Shown: positions 24,568 through 39,395 of the stretch, piece by piece
Layout of the letters: each line of letters begins with the position of its first letter
How positions within the stretch are numbered: the stretch's first letter is position 1
Source: Ceratodon purpureus
Lineage: Eukaryota; Streptophyta; Bryopsida; Pseudoditrichales; Ditrichaceae
Direction: 5' to 3'
DNA: 64,000 nt
Assembly (NCBI GenBank): GCA_014871385.1
Contig: CM026422.1
Location: 20,450,177 to 20,514,176 of the forward strand
Notes under the pieces: generated by a model
What the model was told of the DNA's origin: nothing
The model's database searches: none
The model's input: only the letters and a program-made list of their open reading frames with translations
Position numbers and translations under genes: made by a program

Positions 24568-26907
24568 GCCAGCGGCTCCAGTATTATGCGGTGGCTGGGT
24601 TGACTTTCGGATATAAATGCCTGGGAGGGCACCGCCGTGGTTGTAGTGTGACGTTTTTCTATATGGGAGGGTGATGAAGATCCCTGTAGGGTGTAGACAA
24701 TCGTGGTAGAGAACTGGGGTACATCGGATAGTCTTCATGATTGCTCATTCTTGTGGGTATGCTTTGGTGTGTAGTGAAGCTGGGCGGGTAGTGAGTGTGG
24801 GGTTCGGTACTATGAACCGAGAACAATGGTGTTTTGTCCCTATTATGAATCTATTTATCGGTTACTGTTAAATTGTTTGTCCTACTGTTTCTTGCCTTGG
24901 GTATGATGGTTTTGTGTCCCCAAGGCAAGTGTGGTATTGGTTGAATCCCTCTGGAGCATCTAATGACAATGAACCTACTCGTCGCAACGATTTAAATGTT
25001 TAATGATGTCTACTATCTGATGTATCCGTCTCTTGTACACGTCATCCAAAAGGTTCAGAAGATGATCAACTTTTCACTGCGGTTTTTTTACTGAATTCTA
25101 GTATATCCACATCTGCTGGTTTCCTCTATACTTGCATTTATCGCCTTGAGGTTTCGTTCGTCCCAAAGTGGGTGTACTTGGAGGTATGTTGGCCGTCTCT
25201 GTGTTAGTTCGTAACTAGGATTCTTCTCAGTCACGAGAAAGGCACTTGTCGGAAGAAGTTCTGTATTCCTAGGGATTATGAATGCCTTTTCGAAGATAGA
25301 TTATTTTGAGCATCACCTTGTTACATTCTCCAGAGTTGTACCTGTTAACAACTAACAATTATGTATGATACGCTTGCAGACAACTTGTTGAAGGATAATT
25401 CGTTTCGTGTATCCTCCCACCTAGGCTAGATTCAAGAGATTAATAGTAGATTCTATTTTATCACACGTAATCAACTTACTTATGTATTGATCCACTTGGA
25501 AGGAAAGGGGTCATGCAAAATCTGCTGAAATGATTGGAGTGGTTGAATCATACTTTTGAATGTGGAGAAGTGCAATACAAGTTGACTATAATCCTGTGTC
25601 CATAGCACCTTCTATGCGTGACACATGCTAATGTTCGGGACATGTAGTGCTTGCTGCCTGGTAATTGACCGCCCAACTTGCAATGTACTAGACTTGTCCC
25701 CACATGAATGCCACTCAAAGAAAGAAGAACAACTGCTGATTTGTACAGAAAGTAGGCTTTATGTGCACTTCTAAAAAGCCCCTTGTTGTACAATACATAA
25801 AGCATTATTGTGATGTGAATGTTGTATCATCCATATCATGTCAATGTTATTCTTTATTCTTAAAAACAAAAATACATTCCAAGTTAGGAATAAATAGACA
25901 ATTTCATTAAAGCATAGGTAGCATTCCCCTTGGCAGTGGCCACTTCCTTGTTCCAAGAAACTTTATAGCCATCCTATATCTGTCTCCTCAAGTAAAATAC
26001 TAGTTGCAAGCAACCTTCAAGGTCTTTTATATTTACATTACAATAATTAACATTTCTTTTGAAAATAATTGATTCCATACACAATTTTGAGAGCTGAAAA
26101 TTGGATATGGTCTCATTTCAACGATGATTGCTAACTTTTTTATTTTAGATAGAACTTAAGACTTTTAAATTGTACATTATTTTGAGTCAATAATCATCGA
26201 GTAACAATTAATAAGGAAATAAAACCAAATTTTGAAATAGTACTTGTATGTCCGAATTACTAAGAATTGAAAAATATGCATAGTTTACTTAAAAATAATC
26301 AAACATGGTACAATATAGAGTGGTAATATGCTTGAACTAGTGTTGAAATGTTAGTGATATTGACGGTTGAAATATGAATTATTACACATTTTATTTTGTC
26401 ATCATACACAATGAGTAGTTCCATAAACATCAAAGTTACCCTCTAGACATTTACCTTCATTAAAATCATCTTTAAAGTTACATTGTATTTTAAAAAATAC
26501 CAAAAAAATATTTAAAAATAGTTGGGAGGTTGGAAGAATTTGATGGTCTTATTATATTTGGTGTGTTTGAGTTTATTGGTTGCTTATCTTAAACAAACTA
26601 GTTTTGCACTCGTTTCATCCTTTGAAAACTAGATTTCTTTGAGTGTAAAGACTATCAAGCTTTTATACATTGAACATAAAGAGGCCACTCAATTCTTCCA
26701 TCCATATTTAATACTAGCGATTCAATACTTTTTACCGGCGGTTGTATATTTATTATATTAAGGGGTATTTGAAAATAAATACGATACACTGAATTGTAAA
26801 TAAAATAAAAATAAATGTGTATATAAATACATAAGAAATAATTATATTTTAAATTATTGTAAGATATACAAAGATTTACATGTATATTGTATTCTTATTA
26901 TAAAACA
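24568..26907. other. eIF1 3' side and AT-rich spacer
   Basis: The first few hundred bases are likely eIF1 3' UTR. Beyond about 25 kb only chance ORFs are seen. Confidence 0.5.
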
Positions 26908-26935
26908 ACTAGTGGGACCCGTGCCGTTGAGCACG
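26908..26935 (-). mobile_element. possible Helitron 3' terminus
   Basis: Read on the minus strand: a 5-bp stem hairpin (CGTGC, loop, GCACG; 26920-26935), seven bases, then CTAG followed by T (26912-26908). A GC hairpin just before CTRR with insertion before T is the 3' signature of Helitrons. The element would extend to higher coordinates. Its 5' TC end was not located, and no Rep/helicase is visible. Confidence 0.4.
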
Positions 26936-27345
26936 TTGTCATTAGATTAATACTAAGGACTTTTAGAAACTCCAAATAATTTTATTAAAAAAAATTTAAA
27001 ATTAAATATGAAGTATATTATATCCATTCCTCTGTTATGGATTTTGAATTCACGTCGACAGTACTGGTTTATTGTACATGGTTGTCTTTGTTGAATCCCA
27101 TGAACATATACTGCATGGTGTATATACCCTAGTGAACTTAATTACAGGTTCATGTCTATAATGTTGGCTTACAAGACTGTGTTCAGTTAGCAGTCTAACA
27201 AATCGTTTTACCTTAGGTCACCAGAAGTGTGTGCAAGCACAATTGACTTACCTCTAGAATGAAGAGGCTTCCTTCCTTTCTGCAACTGAGTCAATTGTGC
27301 CCACATTTCCCCCAAATTCTTTTCAATCATGACCAATAACTTAGG

Positions 27346-27561
27346 TTACCGAATTTTAGTCTCTAAGTGTCTGGCTACACTTGGAAAGTCGTAGCGTGGA
27401 GGCGGATCAGGTAGCACTGCAAGAATGTGTCGCCTTCTTTCTCCATCAAACCGTTCGCAACTGCACCCTGCGCGCCACCACTGCCGGCACATGCTAAAGG
27501 TGTGAGTTGTCTCCTCGACGGATTCCGGCGTGGAACCGTCGAGTGAGACATCCATGCTCAT
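27346..27561 (-). other. unrecognised 71-codon ORF
   Basis: Less AT-rich than its surroundings, with a composition (CRQWWRAGCSC, then ILAVLPDPPPRY) that looks like real or formerly real coding sequence. I recognise no family. It lies on the same strand as, and inside the expected body of, the possible Helitron ending at 26908, so a captured gene fragment is conceivable. No splice structure supported. Confidence 0.25.
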
Positions 27562-28613
27562 TTGTATAATAGATTTAAAATGAGCTAGTAAGATTAGGTC
27601 TAATCAAAACTTGTGGTATCTAAGTCAAATTGGATTCCTTTACAAATTACTCTATTATCTTATACACTTCAACTTCTTCTTCACAATTTCACTAAAGTTT
27701 AAATTAATAAAAAATAGATAAAAGATCTTGCAAGAGGCAGCAATTGCTATCTGTTGCTGTAATGTTTTTTGACTGTTGAACTTCAACCTACAAGACTTGC
27801 TTGTACAATTGGGTACAAGATGAATAGAAATTATAGCCTCCTTTTATATTGAAACAAAGTTTGTCCATATGACGTCAAAAAAATTTGTGAGATTAATTAG
27901 CTATTATTTAGAAGCAACATTTCTACTCTATTAGTCTAAATTTATGAGCTTTTGTGGTTAGATTTTGTAAATTAATTGTCAATGCAGCGACTTGATTTAT
28001 GAAGAATTTATTTTTTGTGCTGATAAAGCTCCATCAACATGGCATCGTTCCACTATGCGTTATAAAATTTTGTTGCATTTCAAACATGTATTGTCAATGG
28101 CCTTCCATGTATTTCTTGGGAACTCATCCGATTGATTTGAATGAATCTCGACTTGCTTCTCCACAATATTTAGGCTTCAATTGTCTTACTCTTTATGTTC
28201 ATCAATTTTTTTTTTCTATTGTTTTTAATTGCATGCCTCGTTCAACACAATCAATAAATTATTTATGCATTCTTATGTCTTAGCAAATTTTCTCTTACTA
28301 CTCTATGTTTGTAGCTTTGTGGTGTAAACAATCTTCCAAACGTAGGGGCTTATACTCTCCAACCATGCAAGTTCATGTTGGAGCCCTAATCAATGTGGAA
28401 TTATTGCCAATCTCCAATTGATTTTGCAATTGTAAATCTCACAGTCGCTATTATCTACATTGCCAATATTGATTGAAGCGTGTTGGCCTTTTCCACAGTA
28501 CCAATTCACTTTTTCCCATCTGTTGGTTTGAGTTTCGGATGCTTGATTATCCTCATGAGCTCACACTCATGAATGATGGTGCTCTAGTTCATGGTGGCGA
28601 ACTTACATAACGG

Positions 28614-28659
28614 TGGAGGATATTAAAAACTTAAATTGGAGGATATTAAAAACTTAAAT
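28614..28659. repeat. 23-bp perfect duplication
   Basis: Two adjacent copies of GGAGGATATTAAAAACTTAA plus ATT in a region (27600-29000) otherwise without a recognisable gene. Confidence 0.85.
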
Positions 28660-29061
28660 TGGCCTTCAAACTCAAAAGATTTCAATTTCGAGAGAGCTTA
28701 GGGAAATAGTAAAAGATCTACTGGCATCGGTTCTTGCAGATTTGAGTTCAATTTTTTAGAATTTGCTATTTGCTCGTACTGGACCAAAATCAATTAGGCG
28801 TTTTGGCGTTAGATCTGATACATATAAATCATCTTCATAATCATCGAGAATTTGCAAGAGTTCTTCAATCAAAATGTCATCTTGAGGGAATTAGTAAGCA
28901 ACGCTGGGCAGTGGGCAATCAAAGTAATACTCCAACTGCTTCTGTCCCATACTCCTTCACCTTGCAACTCAATGCTGTCTGGTCTTAATATTGTTCCACG
29001 GGGCCTCGCCAGCTGAACTTTCTAGAGTAGGAAAACATAATGGGTAAGGAACACTATCTTC

Positions 29062-33278
<4,217 letters not shown>

Positions 33279-33429
33279 GGCGATCGAGCTTGGGCGAAAC
33301 AGGAGTAAAACCAAACTTCACAAATGGTGGCTATGGCGATGCAGAGCTTGCAACACAGTCAATGAAGAGAGCTTCCCACACACACTCCCACGCACTACTC
33401 CTCTGATACCTATGCGGTACCCTGTACAT

Positions 33430-33600
33430 ACTAGTGTAAGGCACTGATGATATCTGGTTTATGTTGGTTTGATGTCTATGTAATACCCAGTTTGATACCT
33501 CTGCGTTACCGATTTGATACTGGTGCGAGGAACGTATGATATCTGGTTATTGTCGGTATGATGTCTAGTTGATACCCGAGTGATACTGGGTGATACTGCA
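33430..33600. repeat. degenerate ~80-bp direct repeat
   Basis: Two diverged copies, about 33432-33510 and 33514-33590, both with GATGATATCTGGTT or TATGATATCTGGTT, then TATGATGTCTA or TTGATGTCTA and GATACC. It lies in the UBA5 upstream spacer (33279-34327), which otherwise shows no gene. Confidence 0.6.
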
Positions 33601-34884
33601 GTGAGAGTTGTGTGGGGTTGTTGGGGGAGGAGAGGAGTCTTTGTTGTGGGGAGGTATACGGTTATGTGTATACGGTTTGGGTATATGGAGGGGGATACGG
33701 TGGTCGTGTGATGTGATGACTTTGGTGGTATGTGAAGTTCAATTAATGGGATCGTGGGTTGTCTGTTGGAAGATGTGGGAAGACTGGGTTCTGGTTGGTG
33801 TGGAGAGTTGTGGAGAGTGGCCGGATCGGCATTAAGGTAGGCACATCCATATCCGTGACTGTTTCCATGGGCGTGACCTAGTTTAGTATTCATCAGCGTG
33901 GCTTTCAGTCCCATGACCGGCAACTTCCATAAAACGACGGTAATAGGGTTGTAAAGTAATGAGATAAAGTGCCCATGCGTGTGGAAATGGATGTACTCGT
34001 CCACGGTTTATATGTCATGATATTTTCATTGCACGAAATAATTAAGTGATTCAGAAGTTGGTTACTAGAAAGTTATCCACTGGTTTAAGGGGTAATGAAC
34101 ACAATTAAAGATGCAGTCTTCTCGGATTTTCTCATTCGTGGAGACAGATATGGGGACCAGGTTGGCGGTTATGAGAGATTATATACACTTTCTTATTAAC
34201 AGGCAATGACGGCGTTAGAAGCATGTTCCCTGTATAAGACGATTGCCTAGCCATTGAGGGCTGCGAAAGTTTGTGGTTGAATTTTTGTTTCGAAGTTGAG
34301 TTGAGAGTGAGTTTTCTACATGTGATCATGGGGTCTGAAGGGGTAGAGAGGGAGTCCTACTGTGGAGGAAGCGAGCCATGGGCACCTGAACTACAGGCTT
34401 ATGGAATTCCGGAGGAAGGTGGTTGGTCCCAATCTGAAGATTGCTACATTGAATCACAAGAGAGTCATGAAAATGTAGAGAGAGTTGCACGTCCTGTTGC
34501 GTTACATGCAGGTGCGTGGAGAAGAACAGGGACATCGGGCAACACTACAACAAATCCAGCCCAATGTGACTAGATGTAAACCGGCCCATGTGACCGCCTA
34601 GTCACATCAGTCATTAGTTCAGTCAAACATCGGTCATAATAGGGTCCAGTCATGGACTAGTCACGGACTAGTCATATATCCAGTCATTTTTTTGAGGACC
34701 TGGGTGGGAACGTCTTTGGGAACGAGCCATATGTTCCCCTGCGATGTTCCCATACTCATGCATTGAGTGCTTACTATCTGCAGTCATACTAACATAGTCA
34801 TATGGTATTGGTCATAGATTCTTGTATGACTCCGTTGCGTAATGGATGTCATTAGAGTGACTGCATGTAGTCCTAAAGTCTTTA

Positions 34885-35940
34885 AACTTACTAATCTCAC
34901 TCATGGATTTCAATGAAATGACTAGACAAAATCTTCTACTTGTGGGGCCCTAATTGATAAGTGCTGTGAAATTGGAGTACGTCCATAATCTTCATTTGCA
35001 CGTACATAGTAGAAAAGTAGTTTCACATAATTAGAATCACTAGATATTTAGAATTCAACTGTAAAAAATGAATACGTATTTGAATGAAAGTCACCAAATA
35101 TTATGACTCCACTCTCTCTAGCTTCCTACTGCTTTCCAGATGCATGAAAATTGCTTGTACTAATAATCATGCTATAAATTTCCTTCGCTTACAATTGAAC
35201 CATTATTAGTTGCCTTCCTATATTACTTTGAGGTGTTGAGCTAATTGCCAACATAATGTAGTCGTTATGACTGTCATGTAGATAGTTTCCTTTACTTATA
35301 TTGGTCATTGGTTTCTGTATGACTGAGTGTTGTAATAAAGTTGATTTGGGTGACCATATGTAGTCATGTAGTCTTTATTTAAATTTGGAATAATCTTTAT
35401 ATAAATATGTCTAAGATATTTTTCAATTTGTAAAAGAATTAGTAGTAGATTATGTAAATCAAGAACTGAAGAACATTTGGAATTTCCTTAATGAGTTCAA
35501 GGTACTTGCACTCCAACTATGTTTTAGGTGAATCTGAGGATTTCAAATTCATTTCATTACTATAAGCATGCATTATCTGTTGGTTTAGATATTATGTTTT
35601 TTTAATTAATTACGTTTGATAGTTAAACGTAAAATAAACATATGGTCGACGAATAGTAGTTACATACTTTTAATTTGTAGAATGTACTACCTTCTCATAG
35701 TCCTTTTTAAATGACTGTTAGTAGTTTGACCTTGTATAATAATTTATTATTGTTCTTATATTTATGGAATGACATATTACTAATTGGACTAGCACAAATT
35801 ATATAAAATAAAACCTCTATCTAAAGGTTTAGGGTTCCAAATTCAATTTCCCATTTGAAGATCATGACATAACTAGCACTTTGATTCATAATACATATAA
35901 CCAGTATGTAGGCCCACCCAAAACTAACCATATAAAAACT
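34885..35940. other. AT-rich left arm of the CACTA element
   Basis: Between the left subterminal array and the captured gene block. No coding signal. Scattered GTCAT motifs continue to about 35370. Confidence 0.6.
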
Positions 35941-35949
35941 AACTTACAA

Positions 35950-36300
35950 TAGTTGCGAAGTCAGCTCACACACCCAGCGCATCGCGGCACCTCCCTGCAG
36001 ATCTCCGTCTCCGCCATCGCCACCGATCGCGCCACCTTGCGATTGGGGTCGGAGTGCTTTCGTCACCATGGTATGCTCCCGTTTCCGCTCCTCTTCGTGG
36101 CGTCTCTTTCCGTGGAGTATTACGGAAGTTCGACTTCTCTGTCGTTAGGGTTTGGGGTTTTGTCCGGGGTTCTATGTCGATGCTCTGTGTTTTTGGCTTC
36201 AGCTCCGGGCGTTTTTGCGGTGTTGCATGCATGGTGGTTGTGCTCTTTTGGGTTTGACGGGTGGGTCGCAGCAGTGATGCATCAAGTACAGCCAGTGCTT
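35950..36300 (+). other. possible captured 5' leader
   Basis: GC-richer block at the start of the captured region. An ATG at 36068 is followed directly by a donor-like GTATG at 36071. This resembles the end of a plant first exon and the start of an intron. No protein can be recognised. A 25-bp duplication (ACCATCGACTACATCT) follows at about 36337-36385. Confidence 0.3.
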
Positions 36301-36428
36301 CAGAAGATTGGACAATTGATTTTACTCAGACGGCAGAACCATCGACTACATCTCTGAGTGGAACCATCGACTACATCTGTGAGTGGAACTACAATGTTAT
36401 GCTAATGCTATCATCTTGTGATGTACAG

Positions 36429-36517
36429 ATTTGTGATATGGTAGCAATTGCACGCCTTATCAATGCCACACTTGTAATCCCAGAATTAGATCAGGGCTCT
36501 TTTTGGCAAGACTCCAG
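36429..36517 (+). pseudogene. captured O-fucosyltransferase exon
   Basis: A single 89-nt exon bordered by TGTACAG and GTGAGA. It encodes [20 protein letters not shown] and then DQGSFWQDS, the conserved N-terminal motif of plant GT106-family protein O-fucosyltransferases. The next exon expected in the family is absent; SEC16 sequence follows about 100 bp later. It lies inside the CACTA element, so it is a transduplicated fragment and not a working gene. Confidence 0.85.
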
Positions 36518-36623
36518 GTGAGATGCAAGCTAATTTTATACTCAGAGACTCGGTACACGTATGAAGTAACCGGAGTGAAGAGGGATGCGGTGGTCGTGAC
36601 TGACGGTTTGTTTACTGTTATAG

Positions 36624-38111
36624 GTAGCAGCCGCGCATTTGTGTTATCTAGTTGCGGATGCGAATTTAGAGCCCTACTCTGGAAACGCAAGACTGTGTCT
36701 GATTGGTGCGGATCATGTGAAGAATCCGCGGACATTTGTGACAGCGGAAGCTATTCAGGTGGGCAGGCTTACTTTTGGGGATTGTTCGATTTAGTGCATA
36801 TGTGTGGGTGGTGTATTCCCGGTCCGGATGCACACCGACCTTGGGCCTGGTATTCTTTATTGGCAGCGATGTGTCCAGACATCTCGAGGATGACGAATGT
36901 TTGTGTGGTCTGTTGTTACCGTTGTTGGTCCTCCCCTCGAGGGCAGACCTCAGCGAGGACGAGGTGCGAAGTGAGATTTTGGCGATAGAGATTGCGATGG
37001 GCGATTTTGGTATGTACTAGTGTGCGTGCAGCGGGAGAGGTCAGAGGGTTGTGTGGGTGAGTTTTCTGACTCTTGTAGTTTGTGTTGATCAGAGGACGGA
37101 GATTTATGAGTATGCGAAAGTGTTGGGCAACCCTCAGAGCATTCTCCTATCGTTTCAACCGTACAAGCTGGTGTATGCTGAGATGCTGGTGGAGTGCGGA
37201 AATACAAGAGATGCACTCAAGTACGTGGCAGTGTGATCATGATTTGTGTGCTGCCTTGCGAGACTTTTGCCGCTGAACGAGAGTATTTCTCAGCGGCAAG
37301 AGTCGATGGAGGAGGGGAAAGTGTAGAATGCCATGAATGTGATGTGCAGTAAGATGAGCGGATTCATTAGCCTGTGATTTAAATCTGACATGAATTGTAG
37401 AGTTTCTGATCGTTCCCTCTTTATCATGTGGTTGGATGAACAGATACTGTAAAACAGTGCTGCAAACGTTGAAGTCGGCAATGCGGAGTCCTGAGGTAGA
37501 GGTTTGTAAGGCGCTCGCGACAAGTCTGGAAGAGAGGATCCGTTCGCACATGCAGGTGCGTTTAAGCATATGTGGACTCCCTTGTTAATCTGCTTGTCGC
37601 ATTTTGCATTTGCATGTGTGTCGACCAGGTGGGAATGGTGTGAGTGGTCGCGTTGGTTTTCTTTTCTGTACCTGCTCAGGTCCTTGGTTTGTTTCAAGGT
37701 TTCAGTGACAAATCGGACCATGTTGAATCTGTCGTACTTGAATGATTTGGAGCGTTTCTCTTGAGGGTATTCGTACGAGCTTTCCGGACAGATGGAATCC
37801 GACGAGAGACTTAGTACGAGGGTTTCATGGGGTGTAGATTGCTGTTGTGGCAAGGAATGTTAGGAAGTGGCCGTTTTGCTTGGCAAGCCATCATGTTTGA
37901 CGGTGATTGGGGTTTTGTGTCGGCAGGACGGGTCCGGATCAAAGTTGGCACCTGGGAAGTTGGTGAACAAGATCAAGGGCACGATGGACTGGGGCATCTC
38001 GAAGTTGATTGGAGGCCCTCTTCCAAGTGCTCCAGCGGCAGATTTGTGGTCCTGCTCCGTGGTCCTGCTCGCAGCCAGTCGGAGCCGGACTTTGGCAGGA
38101 ATGCGAAGCAG
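36624..38111 (+). pseudogene. captured SEC16 fragment with introns
   Basis: SEC16 organises COPII export sites on the ER. Four consecutive exons of its conserved central region are present: 36624-36758 (AAHLCYLVADANLEPYSG, LCLIGADH), 37093-37220 (RTEIYEYAKVLGNPQSILL, FQPYKLVYAEML), 37444-37555 (YCKTVLQTLKS, SLEERIRSHMQ) and 37927-38111 (SKLAPGKLVNKIKG, ISKLIGGPLPS). The first three join in frame for 125 codons with canonical splice borders and no stop. Introns are retained, so the capture was from genomic DNA and not from a cDNA. The N-terminal two thirds of SEC16 are missing. Weaker exon-like pieces continue to about 38990 but I cannot assign them. Confidence 0.9.
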
Positions 38112-39001
38112 GTACTGTTTGGACTGGGGAACTTTTGATTCTTTGCTGGAGGGAAGTCTGGAGTGCATGATGTTTGTGCTTGCATGGTTGTGTTTTGATG
38201 AGTCGTGCTGATAAACATGCATCGGAAAAATGTTGTTAGGGAGAGGCAGACGGGCATGCGGGGTTATCTCCAAGGGCAGCTGGATTACGCCTGGCGGGAC
38301 TTGGTCGGTTGGGCTCCAACCTTCTGCAGAGGGCCAGCGGGCTGTGGGGCTCCAACAAGAAAGAGGTGCGAAAGCAGTGTTTGTATGTGTCTTGAATGTT
38401 GGTATGGTTGTTTGAAGTCGCAGGAGTGGGTGGTCCCGGGTGCAATTTTGGGTGGTTCTGGAAGTAGATCTCGTAACAGGGCGCAGAGCGAGTTGATTGT
38501 AATGCATGAGCATGGGGAAGCCAGAACCGCAGCGAAATTGCTGTGGGTAAGAATGCCTTGATTTGCTGAAGGTGTGGTCATGGGGAGTGGATTATCTGAA
38601 CGAGAGGTGTGTGGTTGTATGATGGGCCAGGCGAAGTTGGGGGACGCAAATAAATTTTATTACGACGCCAATAGTTTCAGAACTCACCTCTTCTGCTATA
38701 ACCCATGACAGTGAAGGTTCACATTTGAATCCCTGCAGTAAACATGTAGAACTTGACTTCCTGTGAAAGTCTGTTTTGTTGCTTCAGGTCAGCTGAGCAG
38801 GTGCTACCTTTTCTGCTGGAACATCATACAATCAGACAAGAGTTTTCTGTACCCGCCCATCCCATTTTGCTTAAACTTACGACCTTAACATGCGTTGCTG
38901 CAGGATGTTGAGATTGAGAAGATCCGGACAGCAAGTCGAGTTGTGAACTTCACCAACACCGTCATCACAATGACTTCAAACGTAGGAGAGATAGTGACAT
39001 C

Positions 39002-39082
39002 AATCTAGATCTTATGTAGATTAGGTGTACAATCTAGATTTGATGTAGATTAGATGTAGATTAGATGTACAATCTAGATATG
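39002..39082. repeat. AATCTAGAT/GTAGATTAG repeats
   Basis: About three degenerate copies of a unit around ACAATCTAGATTTGATGTAG, just inside the right arm of the CACTA element and outside the captured gene block. Confidence 0.8.
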
Positions 39083-39249
39083 TTGTAGATTATGAAATGT
39101 AAAAATGTAAATTTAAAAATATATTTAATCTAATTCCACATCTTTCGAATCAACATGTACTCCTAGATTACACCACATCTATAAATTGTATCCCTAGATT
39201 CATCACATCTACTGAATCAACCATATATTCTTAGATTCCATCGTGTCTG

Positions 39250-39395
39250 TAGAGTCATATATGGTTGACTATCCTTAGTCAGCTATACCGTATTGGTGAC
39301 TGAAGAGTCATATATGGTTGACTATACTTTGTCACCTATACCATATTGGTGACTAAGTATAGTTAACAATATATGACTCTATAGAGTCAGATTTT
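39250..39395. repeat. 53-bp subterminal repeats of the CACTA element
   Basis: Two direct copies (from 39251 and 39304) beginning AGAGTCATATATGGTTGACT and containing TATTGGTGACT, followed by an inverted partial copy (ATATATGACTCTATAGAGTC). They are part of the AGTCA-rich right subterminal zone. Confidence 0.85.

Noticed and set aside
33459-34004. 181-codon minus ORF between UBA5 and the transposase gene
   Set aside because: Threonine/proline/histidine-rich translation of degenerate GATAC-type repeats; no domain or start context.
36624-38111. A functional SEC16 gene
   Set aside because: Only the central exons are present, they lie inside a CACTA element, and the remaining protein is missing on both sides.
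37290-38581. Long minus-strand ORFs antisense to the SEC16 fragment
   Set aside because: They are shadows of the plus-strand exons, whose family match and splice sites fix the coding strand.
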